A DNA stretch of 64,000 bases, from positions 35,722,203 to 35,786,202 of the forward strand of contig OX463779.1 in NCBI GenBank assembly GCA_949825025.1, in the 5' to 3' direction. Made by a program: the position numbers and the translations under genes. How positions within the stretch are numbered: the first letter of the stretch is position 1; the number at the start of each line of letters is the position of its first letter. The notes under the pieces are model-generated. The model was not told the origin of the DNA. It ran no database searches and saw nothing but the letters and a program-made list of their open reading frames with translations. This DNA is from Siphlonurus alternatus. Lineage: Eukaryota > Arthropoda > Insecta > Ephemeroptera > Siphlonuridae. Below, one piece after another: positions 50,401 to 63,554 of this stretch.

Positions 50401-53400
50401 AATTGTTTGTCAGCTCAGTTTGGAAGTGTGAACTAATGTGGATAATATTGTAGGAGCCACCAACGATATGGCTATGGCGGAACCTGGTCTTTATCGCTCG
50501 TTAGTTAACCAATCGTTAGGACGAGCCTCGACAGCTAATGATGAGATTGAGAGAGACTTACATCGCTCTCTACCTGAGCATCCAGCATTCCAGTCTGAAA
50601 CAGGCATTGCTGCACTCAGGAGAGTCTTATGCTCCTACGCTTGTAGGAACCCTCAGATTGGTGAGTAGCTAGCCTTTGTGACTTAAATATAAAGAAGTAA
50701 ACACAAGTTAGGTAAAAGAAAATGTTATTACATTCTTCTATTTTACTAAAAACAAAATTGTTAACAATTATTTTAATATCTAATAAAATAATTTCATTAT
50801 GAAGAATTTATTAGATAAGATTTACTTTCCTAATAAAAAAAAATAAATAAAATTAATTTTTGCAGCTAACCCTCAAAATTAATTTTCATCTTTCCATTTA
50901 TCTTAAGATAATTTCTTGTACTTAAATTCATTTAAAATAATGCACTAAGTACCCCAATGTTGTCTCAGGTTACTGCCAGGCAATGAATATAGTAGCGTCG
51001 GTGCTGTTGCTGTTCTGCTCTGAGGAGGAGAGCTTCTGGCTCCTGGCCGCAGTGTGCGAGCAGATGCTGCCGGACTACTACAACACTCGTGTGGTGGGGG
51101 CTCTCGTGGATCAGGGAGTGCTTGACGACCTCACACAGACCCACCTGCCCCAGCTACACGCCAGGCTGGACCAGCTCGGCATGATTAGAATGATCTCTCT
51201 CTCATGGTTCCTCACCATCTTCCTCAGGTGAAATATAAATACTGTATTATTAATGAATATCTCAAGTTGTTGCAGTTCTTAAATACATATATAACAGTTC
51301 TTAAATGCTGTTATATATATCGTCCTTCATCCGGAATATTGAAGCTGTAGCCTACCACGATTATGTGCATTAATTAGTTATCTGCTTTATCAGGTGAGTG
51401 CAGTTATGAGCTTACAGGTTAAGCAGATATTTCATTATTGCACTTGATCATGGTAGACAGATATCTCATTAGGAGACAATATAAGTATCAAAAAATATTA
51501 AACATCAGTTCTTAATTTTAGTGCTAGCTATCATCTCTTAAGCTAGTACTTTTAAAAAAAGTTCTAATGAGATTGCATGTCATACAGGTTGTACATTAAA
51601 AAAAGAAAAAAAAAAAACAGCCACACAGTAATTCATTTTGTTCTAATTTACTTCATAAATTCATTCATTGACATAGTACATCATAACTCTATTGTTTTTT
51701 TTACTTTAGTACTAACGATATGTTTCAGTGTGATGAGCTATGAAAGTGCTGTGATCATAGTAGACTGCTTCTTCTATGACGGTGCTAAAGTCATATTCCA
51801 GGTAAAAATTAATGAATCTATATTGTTATCACCTACATTGGGCTTGCATTAGCTTGATACTTTCATGTTTAGGATGTTTTTGTCACAAGTAATTAAAATA
51901 TTGTACTTTTATTTGGTAATTTAATAATTAAGTCTTGATCCGTAAGAATTTTTTGTCATGGAACCATTTAAAAAAAAAAAAAAAAGTTTTAAATTCCTTC
52001 AGTTTTTAACAACTGTGTTGGATGAGATACTGTAATGATTTTGATGCAGCTGGCCCTGACGGTGCTGGAAAACAACCAAGAGGCGCTGCTGGCGTGCCGC
52101 GACGAAGGCGAAGCCATGCAGCTGCTCACGGACTACCTGGAGGGGGTGTTCAACGATGAACTGACCGGCGTTCAGCCTCAGAACAAGGACGGAGAGAGCC
52201 TCGAGAAGGTAGCAAGAGTCGCTGCACGAAAAGCCAAGCCTCCTGTATGTAACCCCACCCTGCAACCTGCTTTCTTGTGTTGAGGTAGTAGCTCAGAGCT
52301 ATTGTCAGTCTTGTTGTTTTATTTTGTATTGCCATTTAACAGAATTTACCTGCTTTTAATACTGGCTTAGTAGCTTATTTTTAATATTACTTTTTTAATG
52401 CTGTATTTTAATGTACCGGTGCCATTAATGCTATGTTAATTGCATGTAAAATTGTCATAATGTATGAATATTATAGCAGTACTTGCTTTATAAGAATTAG
52501 GCAATCTATTTTCTATATAGAATCTAGAGAGGCCATGTTACTATTGTATATAATAATGTTCTTATTTTCATAATAAATTTAAAGCTTGCTATAACCAGAT
52601 ATTCAGTCTTTTCTCTTTACAAAGATTTAACCAACATATTATTATCATTCTGCTTCTCTTCTCCTACACAGAGCGTCTCAGTACAAGTGTTACTTTACGA
52701 GGCATACAGTCGTTATGGAAGTCTTACGGCCACAAGCATAGAGCGCATGCGACTACGTCACAGGCTGCGTGTGGTACAGAACTTGGAGGATAGTGTGGGA
52801 CGTAACGTGGTACGCAGCGTCATGGCAGATAACTACTTCACGCAGGAGGAGGTGCAGGTAAGGTCAAAATTTGAATTAAAATAAGCCTTTTAAAATTTCT
52901 GAAAGTAAGGCTATAAATCTTTATAATAACAAGGCAATATAAAATTGTAACTGATCATTATGTTTTTAATTCTGTAATTTTGTTTAATTTTTACTATGCA
53001 CTCTCTGTCAAAATTGAAAGATAGAAACTTTTCCTTGGTTTTTGTTTGTAAAAAAGAATTCTTTAAGCAGGACTATTAAACTTGAAGAACACACCTGAGA
53101 TACTTGAGCAAGGAGAGTTGTTGTGTTTCCAGGAATTGCTGGCGTTGGTGCGAGAGGAGCAGATGAGCCAGCGAGGCTCGCAGCCTGTTCGTACAGCCAA
53201 TGTTGACCCTGCCACGCCGTACTATGAGCTCTTCAAAGTGGACTATGAGCTCTTTCAGTCCTTCTTCCTTGGTCTCTCGCCCTGGGGTCACTGCTCCCAG
53301 GCAGACACCATTGCAGCAAGGCTTTTTAGGGTAACACTCTTTTATTTTCTAAAGCCTGTGTCATGATGTTTGTTTGTTTTGTTTTTTTTTTGCTTTATTG

Positions 53401-56400
53401 TTGTTATTTTTAATTTATTATGTAAAAAAAAAATGTAAAAAATTATCAGTTTTATGACATATTGTCTCGCATTATTTACAACTTGTTAGTCAATAGAAAA
53501 ATTAAAGTACAAATCTCTGAATTTCTGAAGAGGATAGAAATAATCACCAAAACTTATGAGACTTATTTATGAGTCTTAGTTAATAAAAAAATATATATTT
53601 AATATTGAATATATTTTTACTAAGTATGCTGTATCTACAGTAAATGACTGTGACATTTTCATCAATAGCTTCTCTTTTTGCTTTCTAAATTTGTGTTACC
53701 TGCAGTTGATGGACAGAGATGGCGACGGCTGCCTCAATTTCCGGGAGCTGGTGGCTGCTCTGGGCATGACTTCCTCTGCAGACATGACGCAGCGGCTAAG
53801 GCTCCTCTTCACGCTGCACCTGCCACCCCTGCTGAGTGCTGCAGATATCGAGTCCCCTCAGCCAGGTAAGCTTTGGCTGACAGTCTCTCATGAATTTTAA
53901 AGCAGTAATTCTCGTCTTCTTAACCTCAACAGGTTCTTGATACTATATTTTGATTGTAGGAGAGATGAAATGATAAAAGAATTTTGAATTTTTGTCTTTG
54001 TATATTTCAAATATTTTTCTATGGTGTTTATTCTCATCTTTGTTCTTTTATAGAAGAAATTTCAAACCTCAATTTTAGGAACAACTTTAAAAGTTATGCA
54101 AATTTTAACAACAAGATATTTTTATAAAATTTGTTGTTTGCAAATGAAAAACAAAACTTACTGCAATTATAAACTGATTTTATTAAACACAAATAGTGTA
54201 CAGATACAATTAAACATAAATAAATAAGATATATATTATATAGAACATAGACACATAAAACAATTATTAAGTAATTGTTTTATTTTAAATTTAAAATTAT
54301 ATTATTAAATGAGATTATCACTGACATTTTTAAACATATTTTTCACAGATATTGGAAATTCCTTTATTCAATATTTTTTTTAATCATTTAAGTATCCTGG
54401 AAAGCAGTACTAATATATCATAGTAGTAGGTAAATTTTTGCTCGGCCATCTCAGAGACTAACTCTGCTCATTCCCACAGACACGGGGGCTGAGATGGCTG
54501 CTGAGGCGACCGACTTCTTTGAGAGCCTGGACCAGCAGGCCGCCGCAAGTTGCTTGGCCTACGACCTGAGTCCTGGCCCTGACGGACGAGCCAGTCCGGA
54601 CTTTGGTGTGTAACCCTGAGAGTTACTGTGTCGCTGGTGTGGGGTAGTTGAAAAAAAAAATTATGTTTGGTTCATTGTAGATATTTTTTGTCAGTACCAT
54701 AACATGATAGAATACAGTATGTAATGAAAATTATTTTTCTCACCTTGCCTTGCATGGAAAGTAGCATCTTGCTATAATTTTACAGAACAACCCTACCCTG
54801 TAAGTAGTGTATAAAAATATATTGCCAAGCAATAATAATTATATATTTATGCAGTATATCTCTAGTATATTACATTTATCCCTTCGCTCTATTTAACTTT
54901 ATCTATTTTCTTGGTTGCTAGCTATCAAGCTTTTAGGATGCAAAATTTTTAATGAGTTTATGTAATGTGACAAAAAAAAAATAGAATACATTAAAATGTT
55001 CATACTGTATTTCCTCCAAATCTTACAAAATGATACTTCAGCTTTCATGTTTCAATTATTGCAGAATTATTAAGTCAATATATTTGCAGACCTGTCATCC
55101 TGGGAGAAGCTGAGCGTTAGCAGCCTACACTCCCTGGTGGCTCCCGGGGGCTCTGAGAGCAGGCAGCAGCTCAAGGCCATGCCGCGGATGTTGCAGCCAC
55201 ATTTTATTGCCCTATGGAAGACATTGTATGACATGTTCCATGCAGAGCCAGAAGATGAAGAGACCTATCACTCCATCGCAAGCATTGGTGAGACTTAAAG
55301 GATCAACTTAAGAGAAATTTACTTTTTTATACTTACTTTTATATCCCTTGTTAACAGTTAACAGTTAGCAGGCAATCCTAGCATAGTCTTATACAGAACA
55401 AAGCGCAACAAATGAAGTTAAATGAAATGAAGGGGAAAACAGAAAATTATCAGCTGAAAGTGCAGTTAATTATGTCGTTTTCTGTTTATTTTTACTTTCC
55501 TTTTGCCTTTATGTTAAAAAGTATAAATAAGGTAGAGAGTAAAAAAAATATCTAAGGCTCATTAAAATTTTCTTTGTTATTATTATAATTTTTATTATTA
55601 TTTTTCAGCAAGAGGCGGGAATATACTTTCTCACACTCGTCTCATTCTTGTTTCAGGGACTCTGCTGCTTCAACTAGGGGATGTCAGCAAACGCTTCCAC
55701 GTGGCCAGACAGGAGTCTGTCGATAGTCTGCTTGTCTCGAGCTTGCAAGCCGAAACTCCCACGAGTCCTGACAAGGTATACTTGTCGCCATGCAGAATAG
55801 TTGGATGATTTACAGTTTCTAGTAGATAAGCAATTTAATAAGATTAGTGTGAGTCATTTACAAAGTCTTCTGCTCGTTGTTAGTAAACAAAGTATTGTTG
55901 TGTAATGTCTGTCGCGTGAAAGGAAAAACATGGGACAGTTGGTTGATTTACATGTTAACTTATGGAAAATGACCGTTAATTTTGAAAATTGTTGTGTCTA
56001 CTAGCGCCAACAATGCCATTACGTTCTCTGCTCTGGTGGGCGAAATCAGGCACTACGTCGTCCCATGTTCAACAATGAAAAAGGCATCATGCGACAGACA
56101 TTATAAACAATGGTTTATTTTATTTTTATTTATTTTATTTTATTTCACCCATGTCAATTTATACATAAATACATATTTATATTTTGCAACAAAATTAAAA
56201 GAATAATAAAACAACAAAGAAAAGAAAATAAAAATAAAAATTGACAAATATAGCTCATTTTTGAAAATTTTTAGGGTGAAGACCAATACTGTAGCACCAA
56301 AGTGGCACCATGACACAAAAGTGGCATTGATCCATAATATACACAATATTAATTGACCCATGAGGCCTAGTCAAACAAAATATTATTAAATGTTCATTAG

Positions 56401-57448
56401 ATGTCTCTTTAAACATAAAGAGAAAGAAGAAGGTGGCTGTAATTTAACATTACAACCATTGTTACAACCATTGCGAGTAGAAGACTTTGGTCCATTTAAA
56501 TTTTCTTTAAAGTGATATGACATTTAATTTTCACTATATGATTACAAAATGCTTTTAAATTATGTATTAAAGAATAGCTATCAAAATTTAAGTCACTTGA
56601 ATGTAAAATTCAGGTACTGATACGTACAATGTTGACCTCTGATCATAAGCAACTATTTTTCTTTTATTAAATTAAACAACATTTTTTTTCTTTTTTTTTT
56701 TTATAATTATTATTTTATTTTAATCTTGCAGGTCTTTTTGGCCTTACTTTATGTATTTAGGAGGCAAACATAAAAAATAACTATTATGAATCACACTTTA
56801 TTATTAGCATGACACATGATACTGACTCGTACTCATCATGCAGGGTGCACCAGGTGTGCTAGTTGGTGAGGCGGATGATAACGGCAACTCTGCCTTGACT
56901 CCTGCGGAGAGCAGCAGTGGCGAGAGCAGCTGTGGCCAGGCAGTTCAGGCCTCGCCAAGCACCGACGATGAGCGTACTCCAAACAACAACACACAGCGCC
57001 CCTCACACCCTCAGTGGTCTATCACCCTTGAACAGTTTCTTGCCTCCGCTCTCACAGGTCAGTTTTCTTCACTATCAGGTGTTTAATTACATAGTATAGT
57101 TTTGTGTAGGTTTACTAACATAAAAAAAAAATCAAACTTGATTTCAATGCAATATCAAAGTTCAAATATTAATTACTATATATGTTTGATTCAAACGACA
57201 GGGATATTTCTTGTAAGAAAAACACAGTTTGAGAATGAAAATAACAACAATTAACAATTATTTTTATCCTTTTATATTTAAATGGCATCAATGTAATTTC
57301 TTTATCTTTTGCAGGTCCTCCAATTGTGGCATTCTTTGAGAGGAGGATAAACCTAGTAGAGGTGATTGACAGATTCCGTAAACGCCGCTATGTGCGACTA
57401 CAATCCTGGCCAGAGCCCTCGGCCCACAGTCCTGAAAGGAAGGTGTAG
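44498..57448 (+). CDS. TBC1D9: TBC1D9-type Rab GAP (GRAM-TBC-EF hand), complete
   Basis: Twenty-three coding exons: 44498-44541, 44881-45050, 47448-47612, 48077-48173, 48243-48429, 48495-48571, 48643-48699, 48764-48968, 49732-49943, 50004-50068, 50171-50392, 50454-50660, 50969-51227, 51729-51801, 52050-52244, 52672-52857, 53133-53330, 53706-53865, 54480-54605, 55090-55287, 55657-55775, 56844-57057, 57315-57448. All borders are GT-AG; total 1189 residues. The start [15 protein letters not shown] matches the conserved TBC1D9 N-terminus. GRAM regions lie at about 135-245 and 282-397. The TBC domain (about 480-690) has IERDLHR, the arginine finger, and GYCQAMN, the glutamine finger, so catalysis should be intact. 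One canonical EF-hand, [12 protein letters not shown], spans about 876-887. The C-terminus retains [14 protein letters not shown]. It should accelerate Rab GTP hydrolysis on membranes; the Rab is unknown. The same-strand neighbour Rae1 is unrelated. Confidence 0.97.
45399..47239 (-). mobile_element. hAT transposon in TBC1D9 intron 2
   Basis: The ends TAGAGCGCGGAAAAAAGTC are present at both termini as inverted repeats, flanked by the perfect 8-bp duplication ATCATCAA (45391-45398 and 47240-47247). The 1841-bp element carries a transposase-like gene on the minus strand, antisense to TBC1D9. Subterminal regions are dense in AAAAAGTC motifs on both sides, possible transposase-binding repeats. Confidence 0.94.
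45871..46968 (-). pseudogene. hAT-like transposase, intron-containing, one frame break
   Basis: Three minus-strand segments join in phase at GT-AG borders: up to 46968-46846 ([20 protein letters not shown]), 46731-46585 ([32 protein letters not shown]), and 46459-45871. The last one shifts frame once near 46190, by an A-run, then reads [20 protein letters not shown] and [12 protein letters not shown]. That is the hAT C-terminal dimerisation block (S-x-D-V-E-R-x-F-S). The protein ends in an acidic tail and a stop. No BED zinc finger or clear N-terminus is visible, so the 5' part may be lost or split into small exons. Its relation to CGG-binding-protein-like hAT proteins is my impression only. 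Confidence 0.8.
47659..47993. mobile_element. Foldback element in TBC1D9 intron 3
   Basis: Left AATGAGATATTAGAATGTG is exactly mirrored at the right, and the arms match over about 150 bp with GTGCCGCCCGTGACGTCA near the centre. The 335-bp element has no coding frame. It begins 46 bases after exon 3. Confidence 0.88.
49108..49445. mobile_element. hAT-type MITE in TBC1D9 intron 8
   Basis: The ends TAGAGGTCTAC and (inverted) TAAAGGTCTGC are flanked by the perfect 8-bp duplication CTTCAAAT (49100-49107 and 49446-49453). The 338-bp element is GC-rich at its ends (GGGCCGGGC) and has no transposase. Confidence 0.92.
55861..56489. mobile_element. hAT-like MITE copy in TBC1D9 intron 21
   Basis: The ends CAAAGTCTTCTGCTCG and CGAGTAGAAGACTTTG are inverted repeats. 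The flanks GTCATTTA and GTCCATTTA look like a target duplication with one base indel. Compared with the 304-bp copy at 58349 it carries about 330 bp of extra AT-rich sequence (roughly 56110-56440), so it hosts an insertion or expansion. Confidence 0.82.
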
Positions 57449-58055
57449 ACACCTGGTGGAGCCTGTCTGCTATTTCTTAATTCTCTTTTGCACTTTGAAC
57501 TACTATGTAGAAAATTCCATATGTTTTACTATATTGTGTATGTCAAATAATTTAACCAGTATGTTTCCTGCTTAAAACTTGTGTCACTGTTCAAAAATTA
57601 ATTAAATTTTACAGTGTTTGGGTTGAAAATGGTATCATTAGATTTTGTTCACATTTAGTGGATTTAATTTTAGAATCTCGACTTTTCTTCTTTAAGCCGA
57701 AAACAAATTGTTTACTAATTACGTGTTTAGTCTATAGATACATTTTTTTTTTTAAGTAACAGTTTCATTGCCACAAAAGTTCTCAATTTATGTTCATACA
57801 TGCATACAATCAAATTATTGACTAGCTAAAATAGACTGAACTATAATTTAGTGATGTTGTAGGATAAATTTACAGTTTTGTTATAATCTCAGCTACCAAG
57901 CAAAATAATTAAAAATTTGCTTGGTAAATTTTAAATCTCATCCAGTCTCAAGTTTGCAATAATAAATACAAGAAATAAACAATGATACTTTCATCAAATC
58001 ATTATTAGTAGCTGTTATATATTTTACTAATCATTTTTAAAGTTAATACTGTATA

Positions 58056-58092
<37 letters not shown>

Positions 58093-58348
58093 GGATATGG
58101 GTTAACTGTTAAAACACAACCTACAATGTTACAATCAGCCATGCCATTTTAAAATTTCAAATAATGTGAATACTTTCTGAATGAAATCTAAATACGAACA
58201 AAATCTACTATTTTTATGTTCAAAAGGAAAAAACATATTTTCCATGGAAATTTTCCAAACTTATGCTCAATTTAATATTGAGGAAAGATTTCGGGTTTAC
58301 TTGATCTTAATATGTTTAGCTTCTTTTTTTTTTTACCACAGTAAAAAT
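57449..58348. other. TBC1D9 3' UTR and downstream DNA
   Basis: AT-rich sequence after the stop codon. AATAAA at 57961-57966 is one plausible polyadenylation signal. A run of about 29 A bases lies near 58060-58089. No other gene seen. Confidence 0.5.
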
Positions 58349-58652
58349 CAAAGTCTTCTACTCGCAATGGTTGTAACAAACCATTGTTTATAATGTCTGT
58401 CGCATGAAGCCTTTTTCATTGTTAAACATGGGACGACGTAGTGCCTAATTTTGCTACCAGAGCAGAGAACATAATGGCATTGTTGGCACTAGTAGACACA
58501 TTTTTGGCGCTAGTAGACACTTCCAACTTCAAAATTAACGGTCATTTTCCATAAGTTAACATGTAAATCAACAACTGTCCCATGTTTTTCCTTTCACGCG
58601 ACAGACATTACACAACAATACTTTGTTTACTAACAACGAGCAGAAGACTTTG
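58349..58652. mobile_element. hAT-like MITE, complete copy
   Basis: The ends CAAAGTCTTCTACTCG and CGAGCAGAAGACTTTG are inverted repeats and the 8-bp duplication GTAAAAAT is perfect (58341-58348 and 58653-58660). The 304-bp element is inverted relative to the copy at 55861; the pair brackets the last two TBC1D9 exons. Confidence 0.92.
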
Positions 58653-58660
58653 GTAAAAAT

Positions 58661-60663
58661 TAAAAAGCATAACAATTTAATGTACAGCTCACAATAAACA
58701 CCACATTAACTAGTCTCAATAAAGTATAGTTATTTAAGGTAAAAGAGATCGAATGCAGTTATAAAATATATATAGTCTTGTTCTCCCTTGTGATAAGATT
58801 GACCTGCTTTTGTGGTGTTCCGTATATAAGTTTAATTATTATTGATATCCGCATTTTGTCTAGAAATATAATATAACTATGTGTATATGTATATAGTTCA
58901 GAAACTGTTTTACCACATATTAATATGGATTAAGAAAATTGAATGTAAGCTTAATTGTTATTATTAATTATGTAGTTTTACTTTTTAAATATTTCTATGA
59001 TACAGTAGTTTTACTTTTTAAATATTTCTATGATACATTAATTTAATTATAATTACAATTATGTAAAACTGTGCAAAAATTGACCGTAAGTTGTTATTTT
59101 GATAAAAATTATATTTTAGGGCATTATTTCTTCTTAATTTTTCTAGCAATTTTGCATAAATGATAGATGTGTTGTATAATTCAAGAACCACATAAATTAC
59201 CTAATTATAAATATAATTTTTTAATTGTGTTTTTAGCTTCAAATTTAATGTATAAATATTGAATGTGTATAATATACTATATTCATTATGAACAAATTAT
59301 GATAGAATTATAATATGTACTGTATATAATAGTACTTAGAGTAAGGCAGTTTTTAGACCTTACAACCTTGTAAGAAATTTAATATCTATTGAAGACTTAA
59401 TTAATATAACATGTTTGTTTGACATAAATAAAATATTCAATACTTCAATTAATTGTATAGATTATATTGACAAGTCACAATAGTGGGAGTATCTTACCTC
59501 CTTAAAATTCCTCCCACTGAATTGGTTGTAATATAGATCAGGAAATCAGGAAAATACATGTGTTTATATAGGTTATCCTTTCTCCCACAATCATTGAATT
59601 GGGTTTCCCCACCCCCCTTCCCCCTTGTGTTTTATGAAACACACTATTCTAAATATTTCGGAATTATAGCATCTACTCTACTGACTCTACATCATATTAA
59701 AACATTAAACTAAAATATACATATTATAATAGCAATTATAGAATTTAAGAGATCAAAAATTGATAGCAATTTAACTAATAAAATAATTATTTCTAAATAA
59801 ATATTTAATTCAACATTTTGGGTCCAAGCATCTTCTGTATTTTGTCTTTCCGGGTATCATTTATTTTAATTTTTTTTTTTTTTTTTTTTTATCCTTATCT
59901 TTAGACCTAAACAGAAAAATATGTCATGTTTAAATATATTTCTATAGATATGATTTACTGTCAAAAGACAACCATGCATGGTATATTATTATAATTATGT
60001 TCATTTCATAAATAAATAAAGCATGATGGAATAAAGTTATGTTGCTCTGATTTTGTTGAACGAGCCAGGACACACAATTTCTTAAATAATAATTATTACA
60101 AGATCAGCTACACTCCCTGGAGACGTTTTAAGCACTATATATCCTTTCATAATGAAACACCTCCAAGGACATGATGCTAACGGCTTGCCCTGCCGACCAG
60201 GCTTTGGGATTAATTTATAATTATGTATAAGTATATGTTTATAAATAATATCGACCATTATATGCATTGGTGAATTTTTTTATTTATTTTTTTTTTAATA
60301 ATATTCATATTTTTTTCAATTTTTACTGCATTTTATTAAAATAATTAGTATTGTTGCATCATCAATGAAACATTTTTTTAAGCTTAATTAATTGTAAGAA
60401 ACTTCTGTAAGAATTAATTGCTAGACATTATTTTGTTTTGTTATAACTTAGGTTTTGCTTTTTTTCCCCTTTTACAAGAAATTACTTATTATTTTAATTG
60501 AATAAAAGTTTACTTGAAGCATGAACACGACTCGATTAACTGTGTATAACAAATCAATTATAATTTAAATGATAAATAATGTTATAAAATAATAATGTGT
60601 GGCAATTTTTTTAGTGAAATTATTTCTGAATTATTTTTTTAATATGATCAGTTTTGTGGAGTC
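58661..60663. other. AT-rich intergenic stretch
   Basis: No coding segment seen. A 32-bp direct repeat (TACAGTAGTTTTAC...) occurs in tandem at about 58975-59040. A short segment near 60165-60205 (ATGCTAACGGCTTGCCCTG) also occurs near 41645, an unplaced repeat. Confidence 0.45.
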
Positions 60664-60667
60664 TTAA

Positions 60668-60971
60668 GGGTAAGGTAACGCCACCAATGTTAAAAAAAAT
60701 CCCTCTCACAAAAATTCTGAAAAAAATTTAAAATGTTCTCCTCTACACCCCCTATCAGTAGCTAAAATATCAGGTATACAAATACGATCTAGTTTTTGAG
60801 TTATGAATTTTTAAAGTTGACCAATTTAACATGGGAGTTTCATTTCTCCATGTTAAAGTAGTCAACTTTAAAAATTTTTACTGATAGGGGGTATAGAGGA
60901 GAACATTTTAAATTTTTTTCAGAATTTTTGTGAGAGGGATTTTTTTTAACATTGGTGGCGTTACCTTACCC
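60668..60971. mobile_element. TTAA hairpin element, copy 4
   Basis: The ends GGGTAAGGTAACGCC and inverse are flanked by TTAA at 60664-60667 and 60972-60975. It lacks about 45 bp in the right arm compared with the copy at 61898, so its stem has a bulge. Its central turn is in the opposite orientation to that of the 61898 copy. Confidence 0.88.
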
Positions 60972-61731
60972 TTAATGTCTTAACTTGCTCTGAAATTATG
61001 ATTTATTATTATAAAATTGTGCATGATATTGAACAGTTTGTAAGAAATGTAAATTAGGAGTGACATTAATAATTAAAAATATGCAAGATATAATGAAATA
61101 AATTTAGTCAAACAAATTTACACTGTCTTTTATTTTTAATAAATATTACTTTTTGAGTAAGGGTGTGAATTATTAAAATTATTTATATTTTAATTAAGAC
61201 TTATCTGTGCTTTAATTATGCTTTATTTATTAAATTTTGAATTAGACCTAGCATTATCAGACCTGGTAGAAATCATAGAAATACACACAAATCATATAAT
61301 AAGGCAATATGGCTGTACACTCTGTTTACCCAAAAGTATATACATTTATGGAAATTTTTTAGTCAACAGTTCGACGGTAAATTTTTTTGTCTATTCTTTT
61401 CTGTCTTGACTGCATTGCATATGGGTCACTTCCTCGAGTTATGATAGCCTTCTTCTCACAAACTAGTCTGCAAGCAACCTTTTGAACTGTTGACTACATA
61501 TTTATATCCATTATTGTTTCATTTTTAGTTAAACAGAGTGTAATTCAATTTTAATATGCTGTTATATATATTAACATATTTTATACATCCCTATAGTCGT
61601 TCTGCTCCTCTTTACTTTCCTTTCGAATCTAGACAAATTGTGGATTTGTGGTTGTATTATAAAATTAAGTAATGGAAGCGAGAGTGAGTATGAAGTAAAT
61701 AGAGGACTTATTCTAAGATCTACAAGTGAAG

Positions 61732-62560
61732 AATGGGGTACTGACCAAAAAAAAAAGTTGCAAGTTTTTGCCAATATTTCAAAAGGCACAAGAATTTCAT
61801 GAAGAACAAGCCCTATTACAGCATTCTACAACAATTTCCTGATTTTATATGAATTTTTAAAACCTTTAAAAAATGACGTCATAGCATTGAATCTTAAGGG
61901 TAAGGTAACGCCACCAATGTTAAAAAAAATCCCTCTCACAAAAATTCTGAAAAAAATTTAAAATGTTCTCCTCTATACCCCCTATCAGTACCTAAAATAT
62001 CAGGTATACAAATACGATCTAGTTTTTGAGTTATAAAATTTTAAAGTTGACTACTTTAACATGGAGAAATGAAACTCCCATGTTAAAATGGTCAACTTTA
62101 AAAATTCATAACTCAAAAACTAGATCGTATTTGTATACCTGATATTTTAGCTACTGATAGGGGGTGTAGAGGAGAACATTTTAAATTTTTTTCAGAATTT
62201 TTGTGAGAGGGATTTTTTTTAACATTGGTGGCGTTACCTTACCCTTAAATGGGAAAATATATCAGTTAACATTACCAAATATTGAAATGTAACCTAAACT
62301 TCATTTGCAAGGTTTTTAGGTGCTAGAATCACGATAATGAAGCTTTCAAATTCCTACCTCAATAACTTTTCATTTTAGCAATGTTAACTGATGCATTTTC
62401 CCATTTAAGATTCAATGGTATGACGTCATCAAAAAAAGTTTTAAAAATTCATATAAAATCAGCTAATTGTCGAAGAATGCTCTAATAGGGCTCGTTCATC
62501 ATAGAATTCACAGTACTTTTTATTAGTATTGCTAACTCAAATACCGGTCAGTACCCCATT
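61732..62560. mobile_element. Foldback element hosting a nested TTAA hairpin
   Basis: The ends AATGGGGTACTGACC and GGTCAGTACCCCATT are inverted repeats, and the arms remain similar inward through GAGCCCTATTA, TTTTATATGAATTTTTAAAA and ATGACGTCAT. The left arm is interrupted at 61894-62248 by a complete TTAA hairpin; without it the element is about 480 bp. Confidence 0.85.
61898..62244. mobile_element. TTAA hairpin element, copy 5, nested
   Basis: A near-perfect 347-bp palindrome with ends GGGTAAGGTAACGCC, flanked by TTAA at 61894-61897 and 62245-62248. In the right arm of the host foldback the same site reads CATTTAAGATTC with a single TTAA, which shows the pre-insertion state. Confidence 0.92.
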
Positions 62561-63554
62561 ATATTTTCGATGCTGCAAGTTTAAATAAAAAAAGTAGTAC
62601 TATTTATGCAGAGAGACATTAAATATATTTATTTAAAATTTAAAATAATAACAACAATTAGCATTTATAACTACAAATTTCTTATTTATTTTATTTCCCA
62701 ATTTCCATGTACACAATGTATTTTTGAATTTGATTATAACTAATTAAATTTAAATTGATATTTATTTTATAAGTTGAAAGAAAAGCTTATTTCCCCCCCC
62801 CCCCCTATGATACGATTATCAAATGTACATATAAACTACGTACAGGCCAATATTATACTGACATGCCATGGATGTTTAGAAGATGAGTCAAGTAATTGGG
62901 TTATTGGCAGCCCTTAAACTTGTACAGCAAAACAATAATTTTGCAAATTTTAATTACATGTTAAATTTAAAATTAAAATTAATTTACAAACATTGAAAAA
63001 ATACATAATTAATGAATTACATCTTAAGTATATTATAAACAGACTTGCATAATTTTGCAAGAATATAGATAAAAAAAAAAAGGGAGCAAAATTACCCTAC
63101 AGAAAGTGTCTGATGGTTATGAATAGTAACCCTGCGTCCCAAATCACTTTTTCGTCCCCTGTAGGGGCCCTAAATGAACTTTCCCCTTCCCTCCAATATG
63201 GCCGCTATATAAGTAGGGTGCATATGATGCGCCCTAAATTTTGCCGCCATTGTAGGGTAGGATAGTAGGCGAGAATGGACATTCGGGACGCAGGATAATT
63301 AATTAACTGTACATTTACAGTGTAGCAACATGCTTACTTTAGATAAATATTTTTGTTAAAAACACACCAAACCCTCACTTTAAAATAGGACTTCTAAAAC
63401 CATAAAACTTAAGTGCATATTTTAACAACAATTAAGGTCAATGTATTCTCTGGTGACACCTGTGTAAATTGAACAGCAATTTCAGTTCCATGATGGTTCA
63501 AACAGCAAATTACAAACTGCAAATCTGAGAGCAGCAGCATGTTCTCCAGCTTTG
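62561..63554. other. AT-rich DNA with a small MITE
   Basis: Contains a C-run near 62793-62804 and the MITE at 63130-63295. It could include the 3' UTR of the possible minus-strand gene that ends at 63555. No other coding segment seen. Confidence 0.4.
63130..63295. mobile_element. Small MITE with CCTGCGTCCC ends
   Basis: CCTGCGTCCCAAAT at the left faces ATTCGGGACGCAGG at the right. TAA flanks both sides (63127-63129 and 63296-63298), which would fit a PIF/Harbinger-type TWA duplication, though three bases can match by chance. Confidence 0.7.
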
